Source: Varroa destructor (taxonomy: Eukaryota > Arthropoda > Arachnida > Mesostigmata > Varroidae). Taken from it: a DNA stretch of 64,000 nt. The position numbers were made by a program, and so were the translations under genes. The stretch's first letter is position 1. The number at the start of each line of letters is the position of its first letter. The notes under the pieces are model-generated. The model was not told the DNA's origin. It saw nothing but the letters and a program-made list of their open reading frames with translations, and ran no database searches. Positions 35,502 to 47,900 of the stretch are shown here, in pieces. The stretch covers positions 40,151,126 through 40,215,125 of the forward strand of contig NW_019211457.1 in NCBI RefSeq assembly GCF_002443255.2, written 5' to 3'.

Positions 35502-35526
35502 NNNNNNNNNNNNNNNNNNNNNNNNN
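35502..35526. other. Assembly gap, 25 N (right)
   Basis: Exactly 25 N, the same size as the left gap. It lies 68 bases after DYNC2H1 exon 13. The first base after it (35527) is the first base of the right repeat copy. Confidence 0.99.
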
Positions 35527-38500
35527 TTTCGCATGATCCAATTTGAAGGGTGGGATCAATCACAACATCCTCAGAGTGATCTTGATCTGTCTTTACTATG
35601 GCAGAACGATCCTTACGGGCATAGGATGATTAAGGTATAATTAAGGCAAAACAAAGCGATCTTGGAGGTAAGTTTAAGCCAAAACACAGCTTTATTCGTA
35701 GAAGTTACTATAATGATAAGATAATGTTCCGCATCAAAGCTGTAACCCACTGCAGATCTGTCCAAAGCCTTATAATAATGATATACAATTATCCTCCATC
35801 CTGAATTGGGTAGAAAAGTAAAAATTTGGGCGCCTAAAACTACTCATAATGGCTTTTGTTGTCTCCAGTACGTATATTCCGATCGCGTTGTTCGATGATC
35901 CTCCAGCGAAATACACTAGTTTGCGGCAAGATTCCGAGACATTGAGTCGTCGGAAGTGCGCAATTTAGAGTTAACTTGTCAAAGAACATCGATTACCGAT
36001 GTTTTTATAATTTCTCTAATTATCGTATACGTTATGGGTTCGACGCGTGCTGTGAAGATCATTGACTCATATGTAGTAGCTTTCAAACGAGTGTCGAAAA
36101 TAAACTTGTACACGTATTTAACGAACGGAGGTCAAATCCGATATTTCGTAGATGCTTTTGCGATCAAGGCTAAACATGTCAGGTGCGGGTCTAAAATCCT
36201 GTACATTTATAGCACCTCGTCTTAAAGTACCCCTTTGCTTCTTCTGAACTGGGAGAGAAACGGGCAGAGGGGAAGAATGTAAGAAGGATCATTAGCACAT
36301 TGAGTATGCTGCCAATGGTTCCGTAGTTAATTACCAGAGAAATATTTTGAAGGTATTGCGGGCCTCTGCACTTCCTTATCAAGCGTGCCAGCGAGGAAAC
36401 AACTTCGAATCCTACGCCCTTCCGAACATGTGTTAATTGGTGCCTTCCGATTGAGAGCATCAATGTTTGGGCACACTGTCAGTGTAGTTGACAGCTAAAC
36501 CTTTAACGGACATTGCGTTTTTATCATCTATAAGCTATTCGATGCACTGGGCCTGAGAAGTCCGCTGAGATAAGCTAGCCAGTTTAAAAAAGTTTGTTAC
36601 AACAAAGAAAAAGCAGCGATTAGAGCTATGAAAATGAATACCCGAATAAATAAACTGCCCCCTAATATCACCGGTAGATTGTATAGATCATTTGGAATAT
36701 CTGTTAATACTTTTAAAAAAGAGTAGCAGTTATATTTAAAACCTTTTTGTCCATAGATTATATTCCGGATTGATTATTAATCTGTAGTCAATATGCTGAC
36801 GCATGTTTCAGTCGGAAATATTTTGAGATTCCCTTATTGACTGGCTCCTAGCCCAAGTCTCCGATAGTCTTCAGCTTAATTATCTAGAGCGAACTACATC
36901 GGTTTTCCACTACCAATTCTTCCTTCCGCATGTGAGTTATTTCTTATACTACGTTCTTCCTTTACGCTCGAAATTGGAAAGCACATCCCCATCGGAAAGC
37001 TACAAGAATCATTAAAGGACGACGTGCGATATAAGGCACACTTGGATCAGCTTTGTTTAGACATTTTCAACACTAACACAGCGTCCTGTTTTATAGCTAT
37101 TCGAAAAGGCAGACCGCCTATTCTACAAATTAAGATCATATGAAATGAAGATCATATTCTACAAAATAATATCAATTGCAAATTTTAAGTATCAGACGCA
37201 GAAAAGTTAGCATAAAGAGGTAAGAATTACTATAAGATCAAAGGCAATATAATATATTCAGGCGACGTAGCCGAAATGATAGTATTTTCCTAAAGAGTTC
37301 ACTAAAAAGATCGTCCACTAAAGATGGCCGATTGTTTTTAAGAACTATGTGTAAATAGAGGCGACCATTTGTTTATAAGTAGGTGTTGTAATAAAGTAGG
37401 TGTTGAATTTGTACAATGTTAGCAATTATAGAACAAGTTAAGTTTATCAAAAACTTGAAACTGAACTAAACTTTACAAAATCGAAACTATAAGTACAGTT
37501 TCACAATATATACTCGATCTATGCTATATATTCCACTAATCTTTGGTGAGTAGCTTTGAGCTCACACAAAAAATATACCGTTGAAAACACTAAAATGTTT
37601 AAAAAGATAATGACTGTATTAACCCATCTAAATAAAAATGCTTTAGCTGTCTGCTAACGGTATGTTTTGTTCCTATATCTAGTCATGCTTAACAATCGTA
37701 GTCAACATTATCAGCACGATCAAAAGGTGACCCGTATTCTGTGCGTAACCTGAAAACGAGCATTCGAAAATGTTCGCTTTGAGCACCTCGAGTAGGCTCG
37801 GAATTTTAGATGTAGGCTATCCACAACATCAGGTATACAGGTTAACTTAAGATGTCCTGCTAATTTGTAACCACTCGAAATTTAGCTAGCGCGTACAGCA
37901 GCTAGATACTGCACACCTAATTTCATTAAACGAGGGAAAAAAGCGTTACTGTATCGTATTTTTCTATAAGAATTATCCACAAGTTCGCTGCTCACGGTCA
38001 AACCTTCTGTTCGAACTATGGCCTTACTTAGCTGGGAATATCGACGAATTAAGCGTATGTCCTACCAAAAAAAAAATCGAAAATGCTCTTCGGACCTAAT
38101 TTAAGGGAATTATTTTGTATCAGTATAATAGTTTTGCGTGCTCTGGCATCGAAAATAAGCGAGCATGCAAACAGATACTTTCACCAACGAGCTTGTTAGC
38201 CTATTTTTGTATCAAATCTGTTTTTGCTATTATGTCTCAGTTGGGGTTCGACGATGACCGGGTCAAATTGTGTTTGATAACCCACTTTTGTTGTGCTTCG
38301 TTACAGCGTTTATTCAGGACTGTTGCATTGTTGAAGGGCTCAGCCGACCCTCCTAACCTAATAACCACTACCAAACGAAGCTGATTTTACGTGGGAAATA
38401 CCGTGGAGGCTCACATCTGATTTCGTATTTGTCTGTGTCTGTGACATATTGCCTTAGAACTAGTTCGTTATCGAATAAAAAAATGTAAATCGCCCGATGA

Positions 38501-39545
38501 TTGTTCACCATTTGCGCGTGTAGAGTCTTGTTTTTAAAGAAAAACAACGTCAGTAGGACGTTCCTTGTTGGTCTATCGACACGCCATATTTCCTTGTTTT
38601 TACTTAGATAGCAAACATAGTTTCAGCTAATACTTGACTTGGACTAGGAGACGTCCGAAAAGCGTCATGAGTATCCTCAGAGGAGCGCCACGAATCGAGT
38701 GTTAGCTATGTACCTTTTAACCGATCTAGTCGTCCTGTATCGTACATCTTGTTTGCTACGGGATTGGAACAAAGATCACTCGTGTCTTCACTTAAGAAGC
38801 CCAATAATCGTTAACTTTATTGCTCACATTGGTTCTTTGAAGCTCAATTGACGTTAATGCTGAATTCTACACCAGTGAGTCTCGAGCAGTTCTTTGATCA
38901 CTATCGAGTACTTGTGCCACTTGAAAGAATCAAAACTCATCATCGATATCTACTACAGGAGCAGTGTATTTGAACAAAAAAAAACATCATAGTGTATTAC
39001 TTTATTTCTACTATTCTACTGCTTCGGTAAAGTTTCTATCCGAAACTGATTGTACAGATCGTATAATTCGGTGAAATTAACCTAACTGAAAGCTAACTTA
39101 CTTTACTACATTTATCGAAGAGCTATTTCAAAATATTGAGTAGTTTCAGTCATAGTGATAAATCTACACCGTTCTCGATGTTTTTATTTGTTTCAAATCG
39201 ATCCGTCCGTCGACAAACACGATCCGTTGCGAAATGATCGTTACGACAATAATCTAGTGATATTTAATGGGAGATGTTGGGAGAAATTGCTCGTTGTTGA
39301 CGACAGCCTAGCACTACGCACTTGAGCGATGGCCTCAATTGATTGAGGCACCCGAAATAGTTCTCGATGGGCGTCGTCAAGTCTCCAAGTAGCAAATGCA
39401 GCTTCTTCACGAAGGCGATACTAATACATGTTCCAAAATGCTTGTCAGTGGATCCTGACAGGCGGTTAATGCATCCCAACAGGATAGCATGGCAACACTG
39501 CTGATCGACGTTGTGTACCCTCCATCCGCCATCTAATCAGTGTCA
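35527..39545 (-). repeat. Large inverted repeat, right copy (4,019 bp)
   Basis: Reverse complement of 12360-16370 with a 9-bp insertion at 36073-36081 and a 1-bp deletion near 36054. It starts at the first base after the N gap and ends inside contiguous sequence at 39545, mirror-wise to the left copy. That is the geometry of an unmerged contig overlap once 12360-35501 is flipped. Confidence 0.95.
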
Positions 39546-40133
39546 GATAAGATCCTTACATACGTTTGAATCCGTACGAGGATCCATCAGCGTTAGTTTT
39601 TGAAGTAGGCTCAATCTCACTGGAGCCCATAGGTACGCATCCTAGTGGCAGATAGCGAAGACCAGATGCAATACAGACGACGGTCGCACGTAGTTCAATA
39701 AGCAGATATGGCATCAACGTAGAGCTTCAAGAACAAGCGTTCCGTGTAAAAGTAAAATAGAATACCTCGAGAAGTAGACGGCCTTGTATGCAGTGACGAA
39801 AATGCACACTGTCGAAATTGAAACAAATGATACTAAGGGAGTCATCAATTACACGGAACAAAGTTCTTTAGAACTAGCAACTTACATCGGATACTTTATC
39901 ACCGCTCTCGCAAGCGCTACCTTAAATAAGTCGCATGAGTGTTCGTTCAGGTTAATTTTATCAGGGAACATTTACTTGATGTAGAGTAACTATTCTCATC
40001 TGTATTGACGTGTGTGGCTCATATGATCGAAAAGTCTTTCGTTTTACCATTGCTTATATAGTACCTTTTGCTAATATAATATATTAACTTCCGCGAGCTT
40101 ATATCAAGCGAAAATGCTCCAAAGGTTGAGAAA

Positions 40134-40136
<3 letters not shown>

Positions 40137-40178
<42 letters not shown>
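40137..40178. repeat. (AT)n microsatellite
   Basis: About 21 AT units in the non-coding region right of the duplicated block. Confidence 0.97.
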
Positions 40179-40185
<7 letters not shown>

Positions 40186-41460
40186 AAGATTAAGTTTCTT
40201 TTTACTAATAATAATTAGGGACATGTCCCTAAATAGGTGTATACAGGTTAAATAAATATAACCCATCTATTTAGAAGGTACGCGTTTAGATTACGATGAT
40301 AGCAGAAACGGAAGGACTTTACTTTTAGGGAACGTTTCCGACAACCTCTAGTAAAGTCCTCCCACACATTTTTCATATATCACAGAATATAACTTCATCA
40401 GTTAGTGAAAGTTATTTGAAATGTTGCACCACACACCAAACTTTTGGCAATCTTGGGTGTGGCGTTGCTGCGTAATATGTACATTTCTAGTTGTCCGGTA
40501 AAGCAATTATGTCGAATACTGTGTATGTAGTGTACTAGAGTGAAACTTGTGGCACCCTAAATTGCGATAGACACTCGATTAGCTGATACCAAGCCTATTC
40601 AATTTTCTGCAATGACTGTCTAGTACTTTTTCGCAGCTAATGAAGCTCGTTAAATACTTCGAAATGTTGTCTGGCAACAACTGAAACAGTTCCGTCCGTT
40701 TCAAACGTATTTTGTGTCCTAGTAATTGCAAGTCGCGTAGATGAACCTGTACGAAACTCTGCAATATTGCCTTCATACTTCTGCTACACTTTCATACCCC
40801 AACAACATTTTTGTTTCCTTTTCAAAAATGATTTCCGATTAATAACACCCTAAAAACGAAAATTTGAGACACCACGTACAGTACATACGTAAAAATGGAG
40901 GGCACATAACCCCCCACTTACTTATAACTTACAACAACAGCTGTTAGGATAGGATACTAAAGCCAAATCCGATGTGAGGAGTACTGCGAAAAGGTAATTT
41001 TGTACTGACTGCGAAAAACCCACTCACAGTAATGCTGTAGGAGGGTTCTGACGCATGGATGAAGTATGTGATCTCATTCAGCCTATTTTCGGTTTTACCG
41101 GCGTTAGCTAAGCATACGCATACGATTCATATAAAGTACAATGTTCGAAAGCATATAACATATCGACTGATAGTTTAGCTGCATCTGCGGGGAGCTGGTG
41201 CTTGCTGGAGGATAGGGGGGGCAGCACGTGAAGCAAAAGACGATCTAAATGTTTGTGGGCTGCCTGGGGAGCTTAACATTCGACCCAGAGGGGTCAAAAC
41301 GATGATAAAGCAGGATAGATTTTAGAGTGATGGCTGTATGGACGTTTTAAGTAGGCATGGGACCACCAACGGACATTGCGGCATGGGCTACCGCCGCTAG
41401 CGCACAACTTTCTGTCACCGAAGTTCTTGCAGTTGATTATTATTAGTCTCTCGTTTGGAA

Positions 41461-41488
41461 AGTTGGCCACTTTATGAAGTGGCCAACT
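41461..41488. repeat. Perfect 12-bp stem hairpin
   Basis: agttggccactt and aagtggccaact are exact complements around a 4-nt loop (tatg). Intergenic. Confidence 0.9.
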
Positions 41489-42335
41489 AGCAGTCCTAAG
41501 CCAGCTGAAATATAATGGATACCATAATTTTCCATACCACTATTCTAGCTAAAGAGAACGTTAGGTAACATCCTTTATATCTCTGTCTAATCGATCAACG
41601 GTCCCCCTTGATTGACAATCTAGCAGGTTCGTAACCTGCTTTCGTGAGCACCCTGACATACCATCATAGAAAGCTGTTTGCCAGGCATCCTAACTGTTCG
41701 TGGTGGATTTCTCTAGTAGCTGCTAGATACTAACTGGCTTTGCCAGACAATGGACCGTTACCGCCATTGGGTGACGTCCTTGAATTCACCGCCTTTACAA
41801 AAGGTAACAGAACCATTACTACGAGACCATTCTTATCTATTTAAAGCGATTCTTCTCCGTTTCGTAAGAACCGCTGAGATAGATTAAATAGCCTTTAGAT
41901 AATTGAGGGTAAAGAGGAAAAGATTTCCAATTTTTTTTTAAGAGATTGATAAACCAGCCGTCGTAGTATCCTCCTGCAGCCGAACCTAGTTAGTTTGCCC
42001 ACTGCTTGCCAAGCTGTACATACACCAGCAAAATATACACCAACCTCTCAACGGTAGAGCTTTTCGGTGTATTAAAGTTCTTGCTTTTGCTTGATTATGT
42101 ACTGATCGTCCCTCTTGTAGCCATATATTGAACCTGCTGAACTAAACACTATTGGGTGACCACTGTTATAAAAAGGAATCTCTAATTATTATGATTAATA
42201 GTAAGAGTAAAAACGCTTTTTAGATAAAAGCCCTTCTGCGCCCACTGTCAGGTGCGAAGAGGGAGAAATCATTTCTCACAAATGCCTAAAGGTCCCAATT
42301 GAAAGGAAAGTTTAATGAAAATGAAAAGGAAACTT

Positions 42336-42383
42336 AATTTTAAATTCGTATAACACATATATGTGTTATACGAATTTAAAATT
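42336..42383. repeat. 48-bp perfect palindrome
   Basis: Perfectly self-complementary about its centre at 42359/42360 (core cacatatatgtg), with arms aattttaaattcgtataac. No spacer. Possible foldback element or cruciform site. Confidence 0.92.
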
Positions 42384-44939
42384 GGAAATATCAACACCCC
42401 CACGAAATACACGCATCTGCGAAGCGAATAGGCATTCACAAATGACCCTCTATTCTTACTAAAAATTTTCTATAGGATTTAATATGGAACATTACGGCAT
42501 TTTCTAATCGAACAACTTCGTGAGCTCAACTTAAAAAAATAGTGAATAATTCCAACTTATGTATATTACTAACAAAATCACGAGATACTGTAGAGACATA
42601 GCCTTAGCTGCGATGAATGCTTACTAACCCGTGGCTAGCCGTCAAACCAACGTTTTAAGCTTGATATACGGAATTTTTTAAATACATATACAGCAGTATC
42701 GAACTTGAAACATATAACATACATCCATGCACAAAACACACCTTAATCGTTCATGCTGGCTGATACGGTGTATAAGCCCATTCGTCCAAAGAGATAGGCC
42801 GTCGTATCTTAACTGCACTATTCCAGAGGATCGGTAAATCTGGAGGAGCGTTTGGTTTTGCTCATTCAGTAACACTCAGTAGCGCTCACTGTTTCCAGTT
42901 ATTTCTGGATGGAATCAATATATTTGCAGAGCGGCCTTTATTCTCGATCTAAAGGAACTCAAAACTGCGTTCCATTGAAGGCTTCTCACTAGATAAACCC
43001 TTAGCCGGAAGGGTAAGAACTTTTCGCTGGTTATATTATGCTAATTGAGTTCAGGATTAGATTCGATTACAGGGCCGTTTACTGACTTAGGCACTCGTCT
43101 ATTAGTGAATCAGCTTTGTGTTCGTCTCTGCATAGGTTCATACTGGACATCGGCTTTCATCGCAGTGTTCTGCCAAAAGAGCTGGGTATCCAAGCTATAT
43201 TCAACTTTTCCGCGGAATACGAAGCGGTGTACTGAAAATAAGGTAAATTAAAGGCATCATTAGATTGATCTAATCGTCCGTGGGCTTTAAAACAATTACG
43301 TTGGATATATCGTTCAGAAAAATCCTGCCATTCTTGTTGACGGTCTCCCTGCTTGTTTGCGGTATTCTCGACCGTATGTTATTTTGCGAAGCCCGTCCCT
43401 TGTGCTTCTACCTTTTAGGTTAACGAAGACGCTAGCGTGTTCCAAATTGTGTCGTCAGAAATCAAGTACTCCCCGAAAGGCCACGGCTAACGAGTGATGC
43501 CGTCAGATCCTACAAAGGAGCGAGTGTGCTGGTTCCTTACTAAGGATCGTAAAAAGCCTAAACTGCCGTGATAGCCTGTCTTTCTAGGATGGATGTGAGC
43601 GTGTTTATTGGTCTCTGAGGCCAAGCGGTTGCACACCTGTGGCCAATACAAACAGATACTACACTCAGTTGCTACAATTTTGGCGACGTGTGTTGTTTAG
43701 CACTGTGCCTGATAATGGAGACAGAGCCACCTTCCATTGTATTATTTCGCCTTGATCACTTGCCGATATGAGGAATGATTCCAAATCTCAGTATTTCTTT
43801 CTGGAGATTTCTGTCGTCTGCTGCAGCTGCTGTTCTAGAATGCTCTGTTTTGGACAATGAAAAATTCGAAAGGCATGCCACGGAAGAGTAGCGCTAACAT
43901 CGAGGCTGTTATTAGCCCAGGGCCGGTTTCGGTCAGGGCCACTATTTTTACTGCGACAACAATGAAACCTCGCTCGGTCTGTCCGTCGCCTTCAGAGTCG
44001 GTAGCGGGATGCTGTATTGAAAACTACGCAAATGCCCATCGAACAGAAGAGAGTAAAAATGGGCGGGGTTTGTACTCCAGGGTCGCCTGGTTAACGAAAT
44101 GAAGCGACATCAAGGAACACGACCTTCAAGTTGGAAAGGGAATGGCGCAAGTGCAAAAATAACAAGTCACCAACCACATTGCTGCTGCTTCTGAGATCGA
44201 CGGTACTAGAAGATGGATAAAAAAAAAAAAACAAAAAAAGGGAAAGCATAAAAGAGGTAGTGCTGGACTGAAAGGACGAGCTTGCAACTTACAATAGCAT
44301 TTAATGTCTCTAGACACATTTAGAGCCATTTCAGCGGTTTGACATTGTTCTTCTGTACGAACAACCCAATCCCTGCAATTGTAGTTTAGATAATCTGCGA
44401 TACGACCATATTGTAGGTTCTTCAGTCTCTTGCGACTGCTTCGTTAAGATAAATGTGCGACATCAGAGTTCCTGAAGATTGTTGCTAAAAGACATGATTT
44501 TATTTAATAAATGAAATTTCATTGACATATGTAGCAGGAAGTCAGGAACTAAGTCATGTACGAGGAGTTTATCAGCGTAACTCTAGCTGTTTTCCTTTGA
44601 ATAGGGAGTGACAAGCGTGAGGCAATGAAATTCAAAAAGCCAACGAGAATAATATATTCGTATATAAAAAGCATATCGCTAAGATATTGGTGGTTAAAAG
44701 TATGAACAAGTCGACGTAGTATCATGCTAGGGTTCATATAATTTTATCTTTATCTTTAAGTATTTCTCTGACCTTGCACACTTCTTTGCCCTTTAGATTC
44801 CTGAATTTTCACAAGTTTGTTTCGTTCTCCGCTCAGTAACTAGAAAGAGAACTATTACCACTGTTTTGCCTTGCTGGGTAGCTAACGTCCGCATACAAAC
44901 CAGCAGAAGCAGATATTCACTAACTGAACGAGTAAGGGT

Positions 44940-44963
44940 GGCGGCGGCGGCGGCGGCGGCGGC
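44940..44963. repeat. (GGC)8 trinucleotide repeat
   Basis: Eight uninterrupted GGC units inside a GC-richer patch (about 43400-45480). On the - strand it would encode a poly-Ala run in a 104-codon ORF (44793-45107), but that ORF has no other protein-like feature, so a 5' UTR or promoter role is as likely. Confidence 0.9.
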
Positions 44964-47900
44964 ATCAGAAATCCGAGCAGTTCCTGGTCGTCTTGCTTTC
45001 TCGATAAAGTGGGTGGTAGTCAAACCACGATAGCCATTGGAAGGACCCCACTTTTTCCAGTTTTCGTTCAACCCACAAGCCGCACTTCGAACTCGAGTCA
45101 CGACCACACAGTTGTCCCTTGAGAACTATAGGAGATTATTACGCTTGCTAACGATTAGAACTTTCGATCGGGCTAGGCTTGTCGCCAAGGCTGGAGAAGG
45201 TGACAGGAAGGCCGGGGCAGAGGTAATGGTAGCTGCTCCAAACGTCAAACAAAGGGACTTCCCACTTATTACTGACGGGTGAACAGTTGTGTGCTAGGAA
45301 TATGGGAACCTCTACCGATGGGAGTGGACTGAAAGGGTGTCTTTTTAAAGGAGGAGAACGTCAAGATCTTGTTGTAAGATGACGCGGCATGAAATAGGAT
45401 GGTCGAAATGACCGTGCCAGCATAGCAGAAGCAGCAGACAGCATAGTCGGGAAGTCAAGATTGGCACTTCCTCTGTCCGCCCATGAAATGAAGGAGAACT
45501 ATTTTTTAATTAAAATATACTTATCGCTGCACGCTAAACTGGTTTCAAATACATTTAAGTTAAAATCATTTCAAATCTAATTTGTGTCGCCGCATTTTCA
45601 ACTCCATGAACCTCGACCAAAGTCGATGTTTACCGAACTGCGTCTTTCCGGTCTACCCTGGTTTCTCAATGCAGCTTTGTTGGTGCCATTAGCCCCCAAT
45701 AACGCCCTATGTGTCTACAAGTAGCCAACCTTCCTGCAATATGCCATAGCATATAAGCCGTAGGTATCAGTCAAATGCCCTAATCTCGTTTGGAAGAGTG
45801 AGAAGTCAATTTCCGAAAAAAAGTCTTCATTAAGAAGTGCAGTCCACGACTGCTTAGTACCTCACAGGCCCATATAGCTGCAGGCCGCAGGGGTTGTCCA
45901 TGCGTTACGTGCTTATCGGATGCAAGTACCTTACACTTTTCATTAATCTACGCTCTGTACATCAGGTATAATCTATACAATATCGAGAACTTACTATTTA
46001 GCGGCCAAAACCCTTTTTGTAGTAGCACGTTACCTTTCTTGCGTATGCTAATGATGCGTCACAGCAACCAACGTCTGACGCTCAGGCTGAATCCTACCAC
46101 CCACTTTCCGAATGCCAGCGAAATACCGCTTCGTAGTAAAGAATAACCTTGTCTCTACCTAGTCGCTCTTCCATTAATCCATCTCAATCAGGGTATATCC
46201 GTAAACAGGTAAAGGATTGTGTAGAGTTCAAGCTAACCATATGTTTCTACCTGTTCAATAGCTGTTGACTGTGTTCTTAAAAGTTAATTTTTTCAAAAGT
46301 ACTTTAACGACATTTTAACAAGATTATATCTAATAACGTCGCTTGTCGAACACTTACTGCGGAAAGCTATTTGAATTTGGAAATGATCATTAAATAGTTT
46401 AGGCCCACGGATGGAAGCTCTGAATTCATCGAGATATGTTTTTATTTACTCACAATTTTAGCATTTACTAGTAACTATGTGTTTTACTTAAAGCCTAAAG
46501 CCCCTATATTACCTGTGAATAAGAATATATTCGCTTGGAACAGCCTGTCGAGGGATAAACTGTATTAGTACCGAGCCGACGAAGGCCGGAATGGATCAAT
46601 AAAGCGAATGTAAAGACAATGTGTCTGATAGCATGCGTCTAATTTCGGTAAAACTCTTAAACAAAACCGTCGAAGAGGAAAAGTCGCTGTAATAGGCACA
46701 TAATCGTTACAGCCAGAGCACGGGAAAGCAGTCTGTCTATGTAGCTAGAGTTTATTGATAAGTTAAGTACCAACCATTAACTAGCGCTAGTCTGAATTTA
46801 GTCTTCTCCCTGTTAGGCTGGTACAGCCGAGAGTATCGATTACCACTCAGCCTATATCTAGGATTCAAATACATCCAACTGTTTTTATCCTATGAAGGGT
46901 AGATGTAAGCACACGTCTTACAGAGGTAAAATTCGACGAACGAGTACTATATACTGACCTTTTCTCTGACAAAAAGCTCCATACTGCCTATATTGTCTAA
47001 AGAAAGGCCGCAGGGCATGGCCATGGCTTCAAAAATAGCCCACTTTGTATTATGCTACAATGTAAAATTATCAATAACGTGTTATTAATGTTATTTATTT
47101 AATCAATGTGTGTCACGCGTATTTTCGTACGTAAGTTTTCAGCTACATTTCTAGCTTGTTGTAGAAACAGCAAATCTAAACAGTAGAAAACAAGCCAAGT
47201 GTCATGAGGTGGAAGTCGTATTTAACAGAAAGATACACAATAAGGGCAGAAATCTCTACTTATTCAGATTAGTATTAAATCGGATACTGGCAGAAAAGCA
47301 ATGTTGGCCCTCCACACTTGCTGTACCTATTGATGGATGATTCAGCGATCCGTATATGCGTTTTAATCTTCCGCCAGCATTCGATCTCGTGTGAATGTGT
47401 TCCTACCTCTAGCACCGAAACGGGCCTGCTTCTCACACAGGCATGTTTATGCCCATCAACGTTAGCACCAAACAAAAACTGAAACTTCATGCGGCCATGA
47501 GGACAGATTCACTATTCACCGTTCGGGCGAGTCCATTTCTGGACCTTCCTCCCGATTTGTCGGATTCCGTGTTCGAAGGCTCCATAGGTTGAAATAACTG
47601 ATAATGTCCAAGATGTAGTCCTGTGACCGGTTTAAATAAAATAAAATGCGCAAAAATTTCCCTCGGCGAAGGTCTCAGCCTCACTGCACCACTGTGGATG
47701 TGTATTACTGATAAGAATAGTAGATTTGATATCCACAACTTTGCCAACGAGCCATTGTGCTCTAGCGGGATTCCGGGGGTAGCTACGCTGAATTTTTTTA
47801 ATGTACGAACGCGTTCTGCTGCTAATGCTTCGTCTTCGATTTTGACAAAAACAACCTACTTGGGCGCATCACTGAATGAATACGACAATTAATCGAAGTA

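Noticed and set aside
12360..39545. A genuine biological inversion between 4-kb inverted repeats
   Set aside because: Recombination between the repeats would also restore gene order when reversed, but the repeat borders coincide with both N gaps in the way a contig overlap predicts. Kept only as the alternative.
44793..45107. 104-codon - strand ORF with a poly-Ala run
   Set aside because: The Ala run is just the GGC microsatellite. The overlapping + strand ORF is equally long, and neither shows a domain.
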